From: a bacterium
GTDB lineage: Bacteria; Patescibacteriota; Saccharimonadia; Saccharimonadales; Saccharimonadaceae
DNA length: 60,453 nt
Reading direction: 5' to 3'
Assembly: GCA_030431855.1 (NCBI GenBank)
Contig: JAUIII010000003.1
Span: 1 to 60,453 of the forward strand
Of this stretch, positions 25,561 through 32,747 are shown in pieces. The stretch's first letter is position 1. Every line of letters starts with the position of its first letter. Position numbers and translations under genes: made by a program. Under the pieces are notes generated by a model. The model was not told the DNA's origin, searched no databases, and saw only the letters and a program-made list of their open reading frames with translations.

Positions 25561-26346
25561 CTACCTGACAGGAATGCCTAATACGTTGCTCGAACCAGCA
25601 ACAGTGCTGGGCAATTTACCGTCCCACTTGTCGATAGCCAGCTTGCGTAGGTAAGCGCTACTCAGGGTTTGACTCTGGGCTTTTTGAGCCTGTGCATCAG
25701 TTTGCGCGGCTTCTAGGTTGAACTTGGCGCGTTCGGCGTTTTGCTGAGCAACTTGCTTGTCTTCAATGGCTTTCGCGAAGCTTTCGCTAAATTGGAAATT
25801 GGTGATGCTCACGTCGTCTACCACGATACCGTATTTGCCCAGGCGATCGCGTAGTTGGTCGTACACGTCTTTTTTCAGCGATGCACGCTGGGTAATCAGC
25901 TCACTGGCATTGTACTTAGCACTGGCGCCCTTGAAGGTTTCATTCAAAGAGGGGACAACCAGCTTGTCGTTGTACAGCACGCCAACAGTTTGGTGCATAC
26001 GGCTTACTTCGCCGCGGCCCAGGTGGTAGTTTAGTACTACTTCGGCGGTCACATCTTGCAGGTCTTTCGTGGCTGCCTGGGTATTGGCAACTTCTTTTTG
26101 CACTTTGATGTCATATACAGACACACTGTTTAGGCCAAATGGCACAATGAACGACAGGCCTTCGCTGAGCTCTCGGCCAGTTACTTTACCGTATTGAGTG
26201 ACCACGCCTACTTCACCCGTGCCAATAGTGCGCACGCCAGTAAACAGCGCCCACACCGCCAATAGTACCAACAACACCTTTAGCCAAAATCGTTTGCTTG
26301 GCATCTTTAGCTCGTCTTGATTTACCACTTTTGCTTTTACCGCCAC
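25561..26346 (-). CDS. SPFH/prohibitin-family membrane protein
   Basis: The 261-aa protein has a short cytosolic start, one TM helix (FWLKVLLVLLAVWALFTGV), then an SPFH/Band-7 domain (GTGEVGVVTQYGKVTGRELSEGLSFIVP, EVVLNYHLG) and a coiled-coil (KQVAQQNAERAKFNLEAAQTDAQAQKAQ). Such proteins form ring scaffolds that organise membrane domains or restrain proteases; the client is unknown here. The start is GTG 26346 with AAGGAG 8 nt upstream. It follows the pilin-like gene by 19 nt and is probably co-transcribed. Confidence 0.9.
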   Translation of the reverse strand: MAVKAKVVNQDELKMPSKRFWLKVLLVLLAVWALFTGVRTIGTGEVGVVTQYGKVTGRELSEGLSFIVPFGLNSVSVYDIKVQKEVANTQAATKDLQDVTAEVVLNYHLGRGEVSRMHQTVGVLYNDKLVVPSLNETFKGASAKYNASELITQRASLKKDVYDQLRDRLGKYGIVVDDVSITNFQFSESFAKAIEDKQVAQQNAERAKFNLEAAQTDAQAQKAQSQTLSSAYLRKLAIDKWDGKLPSTVAGSSNVLGIPVR

Positions 26347-26365
26347 AAGTATTGCTCCTTTTTGC

Positions 26366-27061
26366 TTAGCTAGCTATTACCGTTAGTCGTTTTACGTCTT
26401 TGTCGAACTGGGTGTACAGAGTTTGTAGGTCGATTGATGAGGATTCTGCTTGTTCAGGGGGCCCCATATACGATTGACTAGCTAGGCTAATCTTTACCAG
26501 TTTGCCGTCCACGATACCTACATATGTAGTTGTGAGAACACCGGCATCTCCTATAGAACCGCGGAAGAATTTGATTCCGTCAATTTTTACTGACGGGACA
26601 GCTTCTTTAGAGGTAGTTGTAGTGAGAGTATATTTCTTTGAGTCGAAGGACGTAGTGCCGAGTTGGTGGAATACACCAATATCGCCATCACGTACCGTTT
26701 CAGTAGAGATTGAAAGCGTGTAAAGCGTACTCTTCTCAGTACCTATTTCGGCGCTGTAGCCAGACAAGCGATTCTCATTCTCCACGGTCATAGGGAGTAG
26801 CTTTCCACTAAATTCGTCTGGTACTGGTACGTTCACAGGTATAGTACTGACGCAAAAGTATCCATCGCTACCGGTTTTGTCGCCTTTGCATTCTGGAGCA
26901 ACCACCTTCTTCTCGGTTGTTCCGGAGCTTTTAGTCGTTTCTGTCTTCGCCTGATCTTCGCCTGATTTAGAGAAGTATAACCACGCAAGAGCGCCTGCTA
27001 GCGCTACCACCAAGAGCACAAGTATTATTTCAATTGCCGAGAAGCCGCTTGTTCGTTTCAT
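26366..27061 (-). CDS. type IV pilin-like protein
   Basis: The N-terminus MKRTSGFSAIEIILVLLVVALAGALAWLYF fits a class III (prepilin) signal: a short basic leader, Gly before Phe+1, Glu at +5, then a 20-residue hydrophobic helix. A Ser/Thr/Lys linker follows, then about 170 residues of beta-rich extracellular domain with two Cys (ECKGDKTGSDGYFC) that may form a disulphide. It is 231 aa. It may be a major or minor pilin or a pseudopilin; no other pilus genes lie in the window. An AAGGTGG Shine-Dalgarno precedes ATG 27061. Confidence 0.8.
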   Translation of the reverse strand: MKRTSGFSAIEIILVLLVVALAGALAWLYFSKSGEDQAKTETTKSSGTTEKKVVAPECKGDKTGSDGYFCVSTIPVNVPVPDEFSGKLLPMTVENENRLSGYSAEIGTEKSTLYTLSISTETVRDGDIGVFHQLGTTSFDSKKYTLTTTTSKEAVPSVKIDGIKFFRGSIGDAGVLTTTYVGIVDGKLVKISLASQSYMGPPEQAESSSIDLQTLYTQFDKDVKRLTVIAS

Positions 27062-27126
27062 AGATCCACCTTAAATTTAGTTGCTGTGTATATAATAAAG
27101 CAGAAGCGGCAAATTGCCTATATGCA

Positions 27127-27150
27127 ATAGAGAGGTGGCCGAGTGGTTGA
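27127..27150 (+). repeat. orphan copy of the tRNA-Ser 5' end (copy 1)
   Basis: Positions 27130-27150 are identical to bases 2-22 of the intact tRNA-Ser at 27427 (acceptor 5' strand plus D-arm). No variable arm, T-arm or 3' acceptor follows, so this is not a tRNA gene. An 8-bp hairpin (GTCAAGCG/CGCTTGAC) and a TATAAT box (27192-27197) follow. Confidence 0.8.
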
Positions 27151-27248
27151 CGCCAGTCAAGCGTTCATCGCTTGACCAGGTAGTGAACTGATATAATTTA
27201 TTATCAGTGAACGTTCTCAAGCACGAGGTAAAAGTACTTTCGTTCGAT

Positions 27249-27272
27249 ATAGAGAGGTGGCCGAGTGGTTGA
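27249..27272 (+). repeat. orphan copy of the tRNA-Ser 5' end (copy 2)
   Basis: The same 24-nt block as copy 1 (27127-27150), extended by AGG to match the intact tRNA. It is followed by about 100 nt of small hairpins (GGACTGCC/GGCAGTCC, TGAAAGC/GCTTTCA) and the tRNA promoter, with no T-arm. The 525-bp stretch 27062-27586 holds only these repeats, the tRNA and promoters. Confidence 0.8.
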
Positions 27273-27367
27273 AGGTGAGGACTGCCGGTGGCAGTCCGGA
27301 AGGAAACTTTCCGATGAAAGCTGTGCTTTCAATCGCGAAATTTCGGGGTCGCGGAACGTGACCACGC

Positions 27368-27396
27368 TTGGACCAGCGTGCGCTAACCACTATAAT
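27368..27396 (+). promoter_or_regulatory. promoter of tRNA-Ser
   Basis: TTGGAC (27368-27373), 17 bp, TATAAT (27391-27396), 30 nt upstream of the tRNA. Confidence 0.7.
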
Positions 27397-27426
27397 TGTT
27401 CAAGTAGCAGGTAGTTATATATTTCT

Positions 27427-27518
27427 GGAGAGGTGGCCGAGTGGTTGAAGGCGCACGCTTGGAAAGCGTGTAAACGTCGCAAGATGTTTCGCGGGTTCAA
27501 ATCCCGCTCTCTCCGCCA
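27427..27518 (+). tRNA. tRNA-Ser (anticodon GGA)
   Basis: A complete class II tRNA: acceptor GGAGAGG paired with TCTCTCC (one G-U), D-arm GCCGAGTGGTTGAAGGC, anticodon stem CACGC/GCGTG with loop TTGGAAA (anticodon GGA, reads UCC/UCU), a long variable arm typical of tRNA-Ser, T-arm GCGGGTTCAAATCCCGC, discriminator G and an encoded CCA. Confidence 0.97.
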
Positions 27519-27522
27519 AGAA

Positions 27523-27551
27523 TTGACTTTAAATTAGTAAACTGATATAAT
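27523..27551 (+). promoter_or_regulatory. consensus promoter of the GC-rich orphan gene
   Basis: TTGACT (27523-27528), 17 bp, TATAAT (27546-27551). The -10 region lies in the palindrome TGATATA-A-TATATCA (27543-27557). It starts 5 nt after the tRNA CCA end. Confidence 0.85.
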
Positions 27552-27589
27552 ATATCAATCAGATTGCCCCGAGCTCACGAGGAGACGTG

Positions 27590-28018
27590 ATGAGAGTTGT
27601 CTGGTTGTTGGTCGAGTTGGCCGCGATCCTGTTCTTCGGTATCAACTACGGAGTGGATCACGGCGGCACGACGGTGGGAGGCAAGGCACTTCTGGCCATC
27701 CTGGCCATGGCAGTGATCTTCGTGGCCTTCCTGATCTTCGATACGCTGGTGGGGTTGGCCTTCGGAAGGCCGTCCTACCGGTCGCGTGAGTACGTGGGCA
27801 AGCCAGTCCCACGCACCTACAGCGGCACACCCGAGGACGCGATCGCCAGCGTGAGGCAGCGCCGTGAAGACAAGGAGGCCGGACTCCGACAGGGGCAGAC
27901 GCCCCAGGAGATCGACGCCGCCGAGGCGGAGCGCCGCAAGCAGGCCGCCGATCAGCAGACCGGCGCCTTCTGGGAGCGTGTGCGCGGTACGCCGCCGCTG
28001 CCTCCCTCGGGGGAGTGA
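27590..28018 (+). CDS. GC-rich orphan gene 1: two-TM protein with charged tail (unknown)
   Basis: I do not recognise this 142-aa protein. The N-terminus holds two hydrophobic helices (VVWLLVELAAILFFGINYG and ALLAILAMAVIFVAFLIFDTLVG), followed by an 80-residue charged, Pro-containing tail with a helical stretch QTPQEIDAAEAERRKQAADQ. The gene is much richer in G/C at third positions than its neighbours. It has its own consensus promoter, a GAGGAG Shine-Dalgarno 5 nt before ATG 27590, and its own intrinsic terminator, so it is a self-contained cassette. Foreign origin (for example an actinobacterial host or phage) is inferred from composition only. Confidence 0.65.
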   Translation: MRVVWLLVELAAILFFGINYGVDHGGTTVGGKALLAILAMAVIFVAFLIFDTLVGLAFGRPSYRSREYVGKPVPRTYSGTPEDAIASVRQRREDKEAGLRQGQTPQEIDAAEAERRKQAADQQTGAFWERVRGTPPLPPSGE

Positions 28019-28030
28019 TTCCCCCACCAG

Positions 28031-28055
28031 CCCCTCGCAGCCAGCGAGGGGTTTT
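28031..28055 (+). terminator. intrinsic terminator of GC-rich orphan 1
   Basis: CCCCTCGC-agcca-GCGAGGGG followed by TTTT: an 8-bp perfect GC-rich stem. Confidence 0.92.
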
Positions 28056-28079
28056 CCCTTATTTGCTACTATACATATA

Positions 28080-29501
28080 GTGAAACGAATAGGAAAATTA
28101 GAAATTATCGCCTTTGTGACTGGCTTTGCGCTGCTGGCGTTTGAGCTAGTAGCGGCGCGCTTGCTGGCGCCGAGTATTGGCAGCTCTACCTATGTATGGA
28201 CCAGTGTTATCGGGGTAATTATCGCAGCCTTGAGCCTGGGCTACTACATGGGAGGCAAGCTAGCCGACGCGCGTAATGCGTCGTCTGATGTGGTGATGCT
28301 GCTACTGGCATCGGCCGTGGCGGTGGTATTTACGCTTCTCTATTATGAATCGGTATTACAGTGGGCGGTGACAGCAGCAAGCGATGCGCGCATGCAGGCA
28401 CTGCTGGCATCGCTCATATTATTTGTGCCAGCGAGCTTTGTGATGGGCGCCATTAGCCCGTATCTTGCCAAGCTAAATGTGCGTTCACTAAAAACGTCGG
28501 GTAGCGCCATTGCCAGCCTGAGCGCACTGAATTCTATTGGTGGTATAGCCGGTACGTTTGTGACCGGCTTTTTGCTGTTTGGCTACGTGGGCTCGCGAGA
28601 AACACTAAGTATACTGATAGTTCTCTTGGTTGCTAGTAGTTGGCTGATGGTGCCGCGATGGCGGCTGTGGCAACGAGTGGGCGTGAGCGTGGTGCTATTA
28701 CTTGTGGCGATTCCCTCGACTTCGCAAACTGACGACGTGATAACCTATGACACGCCCAGCGCCACCTACCAAGTGCATTCGTATGTTATAGATGGCCGCC
28801 TGGCAAGTGGACTGACAACTGGCCCTCGTGGCACGCAGTCGCTGGCATTTACCAATGGCCCGCACGACCTATATTTTTGGTATACCAAACAAATGGCTGC
28901 GCGCACTATAGAGCAGCAGCCGAAATCGGTGCTGATGTTGGGCGGCGGCGCGTTTACTATACCGCAGTATTTGGCAGAAAAACTACCGAACACGCAGATA
29001 GATGTGGTAGAGATAGACCCAGCGCTAGAACAGATATCGATAGATCATTTCAACTATATGCAGCCGAAAAACGTGCAGCTGTATTTTGAAGACGCACGAA
29101 GCTATATAAATAATACGAACAAGCGCTACGACGTGGTGCTGATAGATGTATATGGTGACACGGCGATTCCATTTGCGCTGACAACGGCTGAATTTGGCCA
29201 GCGACTGCATGAAGTAGTGCAGCCAGATGGACTACTGGTGGTAAATTTGGTGGCAGGCGAAACTGGGGTGTGTAAACCTGCGTTCGACGCGGTAACAGCG
29301 GCGTATTGGCAGCCAAGCTGGGACGCGGTGTATGTGCGTGACCCTAGCGATCCACCAGAGCGAGCAAACTATATTGTAATGTATGGTAAGCATATCGAAA
29401 CACCAGCTGGCTACAAACCATTACCGCGACCACCGCAGGCTGCGTATACCGACAACTTTGCCCCCACGGATCGTTTGTATTATCAGTGCGACCAAGTGTA
29501 A
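28080..29501 (+). CDS. fused MFS/spermidine-synthase-like membrane protein
   Basis: The 473-aa protein has about six to seven TM helices in the first 210 residues (FVTGFALLAFELVAARLLAPSIGSS is the typical opening of the family), then a soluble spermidine-synthase/methyltransferase-like domain: VLMLGGGAFTIPQYLAE (SAM-binding loop), VDVVEIDPALEQIS-like acidic loop, FEDARSYI, and YDVVLIDVYGDTAIPF. Whether it makes polyamines is uncertain; family members often lack proof of activity. The start is GTG 28080 because tgcTACTAT ends 7 nt upstream (leaderless); upstream in-frame codons lie inside the previous gene and its terminator. Confidence 0.85.
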   Translation: MKRIGKLEIIAFVTGFALLAFELVAARLLAPSIGSSTYVWTSVIGVIIAALSLGYYMGGKLADARNASSDVVMLLLASAVAVVFTLLYYESVLQWAVTAASDARMQALLASLILFVPASFVMGAISPYLAKLNVRSLKTSGSAIASLSALNSIGGIAGTFVTGFLLFGYVGSRETLSILIVLLVASSWLMVPRWRLWQRVGVSVVLLLVAIPSTSQTDDVITYDTPSATYQVHSYVIDGRLASGLTTGPRGTQSLAFTNGPHDLYFWYTKQMAARTIEQQPKSVLMLGGGAFTIPQYLAEKLPNTQIDVVEIDPALEQISIDHFNYMQPKNVQLYFEDARSYINNTNKRYDVVLIDVYGDTAIPFALTTAEFGQRLHEVVQPDGLLVVNLVAGETGVCKPAFDAVTAAYWQPSWDAVYVRDPSDPPERANYIVMYGKHIETPAGYKPLPRPPQAAYTDNFAPTDRLYYQCDQV

Positions 29502-29515
29502 ATATGAAAACATAA

Positions 29516-29531
29516 ACGCTATATATAGTGT
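29516..29531. promoter_or_regulatory. NrdR box-like site 1
   Basis: ACGCTATATATAGTGT matches the NrdR box (acaCwAtATaTwGtgt) at 15 of 16 positions. It lies 293 bp upstream of nrdA. Confidence 0.7.
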
Positions 29532-29609
29532 AGCGTTGCTTTTTTACAACACTATAAGGGGTAAAATAAGCAAAAACAGCATGTGGTTAAAAAAACTATC
29601 AAAAAAGCC

Positions 29610-29638
29610 TTGCAATGACTATATATAGGGTCTATAGT
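29610..29638 (+). promoter_or_regulatory. nrd operon promoter with NrdR-like box 2 in its spacer
   Basis: TTGCAA (29610-29615), 17 bp, TATAGT (29633-29638). The spacer is almost entirely the 16-mer TGACTATATATAGGGT (29616-29631), a second NrdR-like box centred exactly 100 bp from box 1. Bound NrdR would occlude RNA polymerase. Confidence 0.65.
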
Positions 29639-29650
29639 CGTAGGCAGACC

Positions 29651-29664
29651 ACTACATATGTAGT
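29651..29664. promoter_or_regulatory. 14-bp perfect palindrome downstream of the nrd start site
   Basis: ACTACATATGTAGT, centred 34 bp after NrdR-like box 2. It may be a third operator. Confidence 0.45.
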
Positions 29665-29687
29665 CGTTCAATAAAATACACAAAGAT

Positions 29688-29778
29688 GCAAACCTGCACT
29701 GGGAGGTAAGGCACCACTACGTAGTGCCATGGTTTGCTGTTGTCTCGAGGAGGTGCGAGATACACAATCTGCGTGTAT
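29688..29778 (+). ncRNA. structured nrdA leader RNA (candidate cis-regulatory element)
   Basis: Stem GCAAACC (29688-29694) with GGTTTGC (29731-29737) encloses a hairpin GGCAC (29710-29714)/GTGCC (29724-29728). Next, TCTCG (29743-29747)/CGAGA (29756-29760) presents AGGAGGTG, a perfect Shine-Dalgarno, in its loop, 53 nt before the nrdA ATG. ATACAC (29760-29765)/GTGTAT (29773-29778) shares a base with the previous stem, and GCACT (29696-29700) can pair with AGTGC (29723-29727) instead of the inner hairpin. The interval 29502-29808 holds no convincing gene; a 15-codon frame MWLKKLSKKPCNDYI (29581-29628) lies over the promoter. Confidence 0.5.
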
Positions 29779-29808
29779 AGAACATAACAAAATAAACTAG
29801 GGGACATC

Positions 29809-32235
29809 ATGAACGGAATTCATGTGGTACATCGCGATGGCACACGCATACCATTTGACGCCAACAAGATAAACCTTGCGCTTCTGAAGGCAGCAGAGGG
29901 ATTGCCTGATCCAGTAAGCAAGGTAGTACAAGTAGCAACCGAGCTACAACTAACATTATTCGATGGAATTACCACCGAGCAACTAGACGAAGCGGTGATA
30001 CACACTGCACTGCAAAACGTCAAAGACGACCCAGACTACGACACTGTAGCGGCTCGCCTAATGCTAAAGAATGTCTATAAAAACATTCTGGGTGATTTCG
30101 AATCTGCAGAAGACGTCAAGAAACTGCACGAGAAAAAGTTCCCTGCATATGTAAAGCAAGCCGTAAAAGACGGCCTACTCGACAAGCGCATGAGCGATGG
30201 TCGCTACGACCTAAAGAAACTAGCCGAAGCGCTGGTACCGGAACGCGACGATTATTTCCGCTATGTTGGTTTGGTAACCAACATGAACCGCTACGCGCTG
30301 CGCCTACACGGTGACGCAAAGAAGCCACTAGAGGTACCACAGTTTACGCACATGCGTATTGCCATGGGTCTCAGCTTCAATGAAAAAGACCCAACCGCTA
30401 GCGCGCTAGAGTTCTACGACCACATGAGTCGGCTGGAATACGTAACTGGTGGTTCGACTCGCGTGAACGCTGGTGGCGCATTCCCACAACTTTCAAACTG
30501 TTTCCTACTAGAAGTTCAAGACGACATGGAAGCGATTGCAAAATCGGTACGTGACACGATGTGGATTGCTAAGGGGACTGGTGGCATTGGCATTACTATG
30601 ACCAAGCTACGCGCAGCGGGGAGTCCTGTTAAGACAACCAACACTGAAAGTACCGGCCCAATTCCGTTCATGAAAATGATCGACACAGCGCTATTTGCCG
30701 TGAGCCGTAAAGGCAAGAAGATGGGTGGAGCAGCGATGTACCTGGAAAACTGGCACATCAACTTCCCAGAATTTTTGGACCTACGTGCCAACTCGGGCGA
30801 CCCATACATGCGTACTCGTATTATGAACACCGCTTGCTACCTGAGTGACGAATTCATGAAGCGCGTGGAAAAAGGCCAAGATTGGTACATGTTTGACCCG
30901 AGCGAAGTGAGTGACCTACCAGAACTATACGGTAGTGCATTCTCAAAGCGCTACGCAGAATATGTAAAGATGGCAGAAGCCGGTAAACTGCGTGTATTCA
31001 AGAGTATTCCTGCCCGCCAGCAGTGGCGTCAGATTCTAACGCAACTACAGGCAACCAGCCACCCATGGGTTACGTGGAAAGACGCTATCAACGTGCGGGC
31101 ACTAAACAACAACACTGGTACTATTCACTGTTCAAACATGTGCACAGAGATTACGCTGCCACAAGACGAAAAGAACATTTCTGTGTGTAACTTGATTTCT
31201 ATCAACCTCAGCCGTCACCTTGGTGATGACCTGAAATGGGACTGGAAGCGCATGGAGCAATCTGTTCGCGCAGCGACTCGCCAGCTTGATAACCTAGTGG
31301 ACATCACCGACACACCAGTAGTAGAAGCGATGAACTCGAACACCAAAAACCGCGCTGTTGGCCTAGGCCTGATGGGCTTTACCGAAGTAATCGAACGCTT
31401 GAACCACAGCTACGATTCAGAAGAAGCCTACGAACTAATCGACCAAGTTACCGAGTTTATTAGCTACTACGCCATCGACGAATCAACCAAGCTTGCTAAA
31501 AGCCGTGGTAACTACGAAAACTTCAAAGGCAGTGGCTGGGATCAAGGCTTGCTACCTATCGACTCGCTCGACATTCACGGTAAAGATCGTAAAGAACGCG
31601 TGACGGTGAGCCATAAAACCCGCCTCGACTGGGAAGCACTGCGCGCCAAGACTAAAAAAGGCATGCGCAACGCAACCCTCATGGCGATTGCGCCAACCGC
31701 CAACATTGGTTTGGTCGCTGGTACGACACCTGGTCTCGACCCACAGTTCGCACAAATCTTCTCGCGTGCTACATTGAACGGTAAGTTTCTTGAAGTAAAC
31801 CGCAACATGGTGGCGAAACTGAAAGAACTTGAACTATGGGAACAAGTAAAAGACGAAGTGCTGGCAAACCAAGGTGATATTCAAACTATCGATGCCATCC
31901 CACAGCACGTAAAAGATGTGTACAAGACGAGCTTCCAGCTCAGCCCATACGCGTTTATCGAAGTAGCGGCTCGCGCACAGAAATGGGTAGACCAAGCGAT
32001 TTCACGCAACATGTATCTTGAAACCCGCAACGTTGATGACTACGAAGACATTTACATGGAAGCCTGGAAGCGTGGCCTAAAAACCACCTACTACCTGCAC
32101 GTAAAGCCTCGTCACCAGGCCGAGCAAAGCACCACTAAAGTTAACAAGACAGAAGAGATGGCAAAGAAATCTGGCGGCCCACGCCGATCAGGGTTCGGCT
32201 TCGCGACAAAACAAACAGTAGGAGGGGGAACATGA
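29809..32235 (+). CDS. nrdA: ribonucleoside-diphosphate reductase large subunit (class I)
   Basis: NrdA reduces NDPs to dNDPs using a radical delivered by NrdB. The 808-aa protein begins with an ATP-cone (residues ~3-92), so dATP inhibition is expected. The catalytic core has C231 and C460 (redox pair) and N443-C445-E447 (thiyl radical site within CSNMCTEI); KTTYYLHVKPR carries the Tyr-Tyr radical-transfer pair. It ends ...TKQTVGGGT without the C-terminal Cys pair that normally re-reduces the active site. A micro-ORF with such a tail starts in an ATGA overlap at the stop, behind a run of five G. A GGGGA Shine-Dalgarno precedes ATG 29809. The operon continues to nrdB. Confidence 0.97.
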   Translation: MNGIHVVHRDGTRIPFDANKINLALLKAAEGLPDPVSKVVQVATELQLTLFDGITTEQLDEAVIHTALQNVKDDPDYDTVAARLMLKNVYKNILGDFESAEDVKKLHEKKFPAYVKQAVKDGLLDKRMSDGRYDLKKLAEALVPERDDYFRYVGLVTNMNRYALRLHGDAKKPLEVPQFTHMRIAMGLSFNEKDPTASALEFYDHMSRLEYVTGGSTRVNAGGAFPQLSNCFLLEVQDDMEAIAKSVRDTMWIAKGTGGIGITMTKLRAAGSPVKTTNTESTGPIPFMKMIDTALFAVSRKGKKMGGAAMYLENWHINFPEFLDLRANSGDPYMRTRIMNTACYLSDEFMKRVEKGQDWYMFDPSEVSDLPELYGSAFSKRYAEYVKMAEAGKLRVFKSIPARQQWRQILTQLQATSHPWVTWKDAINVRALNNNTGTIHCSNMCTEITLPQDEKNISVCNLISINLSRHLGDDLKWDWKRMEQSVRAATRQLDNLVDITDTPVVEAMNSNTKNRAVGLGLMGFTEVIERLNHSYDSEEAYELIDQVTEFISYYAIDESTKLAKSRGNYENFKGSGWDQGLLPIDSLDIHGKDRKERVTVSHKTRLDWEALRAKTKKGMRNATLMAIAPTANIGLVAGTTPGLDPQFAQIFSRATLNGKFLEVNRNMVAKLKELELWEQVKDEVLANQGDIQTIDAIPQHVKDVYKTSFQLSPYAFIEVAARAQKWVDQAISRNMYLETRNVDDYEDIYMEAWKRGLKTTYYLHVKPRHQAEQSTTKVNKTEEMAKKSGGPRRSGFGFATKQTVGGGT

Positions 32236-32297
32236 CAGAAACCACCTGCAACTGCAGTTGCAGCTGCTGCCAAAACTGCGACAGCTGCCAAAAATAA
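32232..32297 (+). CDS. Cys-rich micro-ORF resembling the NrdA C-terminal redox tail
   Basis: A 21-codon frame, MTETTCNCSC then SCCQNCDSCQK, with seven Cys. The end CDSCQK resembles the C-x2-C tail that closes many bacterial NrdA proteins (endings like CESCQ). Its ATG overlaps the nrdA TGA (ATGA), in the -1 frame, and GGAGGGGG directly upstream serves both as a Shine-Dalgarno and as a possible slippery run. One extra G in the run would make the tail contiguous with nrdA. It could be a separate redox peptide, the product of -1 frameshifting or transcriptional slippage, or the result of a G-homopolymer sequencing error. All three keep the tail meaningful. Confidence 0.7.
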   Translation: MTETTCNCSCSCCQNCDSCQK

Positions 32298-32332
32298 ATC
32301 TAAACATTACAAGGGTATAAGGGAACAACCAA

Positions 32333-32506
32333 ATGAACGCAAACTCAATCATCACCGACAACATGACACTAGAGGAAAAACTAGCGGCTATTGACGCGGC
32401 GATGGCAAACGCACAAGCACAAGCCAACGACGAAGCGGCTGCAAATGGCACCATAGCAGCACCAATCGACCCAGCACTATTAACAATTTGCGAAGGCTGT
32501 GAGTAA
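32333..32506 (+). CDS. 57-aa small protein ending in CEGCE, within the nrd operon
   Basis: The frame MNANSIITDNMTLEEKL... is helical and very rich in Ala/Asn/Gln in the middle (AAMANAQAQANDEAAANG), and ends LLTICEGCE, a second C-x2-C terminus directly after the Cys-rich micro-ORF. I know no family for it. AAGGG is about 15 nt upstream, so the ribosome site is weak. The last codons overlap the GTG of the next gene by 8 bp, an arrangement that supports real translation. A role as thiol partner of the reductase is an inference from position and the Cys pair. Confidence 0.6.
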   Translation: MNANSIITDNMTLEEKLAAIDAAMANAQAQANDEAAANGTIAAPIDPALLTICEGCE

Positions 32507-32747
32507 CGAGTTCAGCTTTGGTAACGCAAAACACTGGGTAAGCTCAGTCGCGTTCCAGGAAGAGCTTATTATCCTCGACTGCATGAACGACCAAGCGTCG
32601 AGGCGAAGAGCAGAAAAATTACGTAGTAAAGTCCTAGAGGGAACAATCACACTGGTCGCTTTCTCTCCTATGTGGGAGGAAACATTAGAAGACCCCGCGA
32701 CACTGTACCCAACGCTAACATTAGTAACCAAAGAGGAGGTAGCATAA
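32499..32747 (+). CDS. 82-aa small protein between the nrd subunit genes (unknown)
   Basis: The protein starts at GTG 32499 (MSNEFSFGNAKHWVSS), overlapping the previous ORF by 8 bp, and its TAA shares a base with the nrdB ATG (TAATG), so it is translationally coupled on both sides. Sequence: an aromatic N-terminus, a helix with one Cys (LIILDCMNDQASRRRAEKLRSKVLEG) and a C-terminal beta-like part (TITLVAFSPMWEETL, TLTLVTKEEVA). I recognise no family. Position suggests a ribonucleotide reductase accessory protein. Confidence 0.7.
   Translation: MSNEFSFGNAKHWVSSVAFQEELIILDCMNDQASRRRAEKLRSKVLEGTITLVAFSPMWEETLEDPATLYPTLTLVTKEEVA

Noticed and set aside
27127-27400. Two further tRNA-Ser genes
   Set aside because: Only the acceptor/D-arm part is present; there is no T-arm or 3' acceptor strand, and the following hairpins do not form a tRNA cloverleaf.
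27252-27400. Group I intron interrupting a tRNA-Ser
   Set aside because: CACGCTTGGA recurs after 100 nt, but no tRNA 3' half follows and no intron core could be recognised.
27575-28027. Minus-strand open frame over GC-rich orphan 1
   Set aside because: A shadow frame caused by high GC; promoter, Shine-Dalgarno and terminator all belong to the plus strand.
27864-28079. Long N-terminal extension of the spermidine-synthase-like fusion
   Set aside because: It runs through the previous gene and its terminator; GTG 28080 has a -10 box 7 nt upstream.
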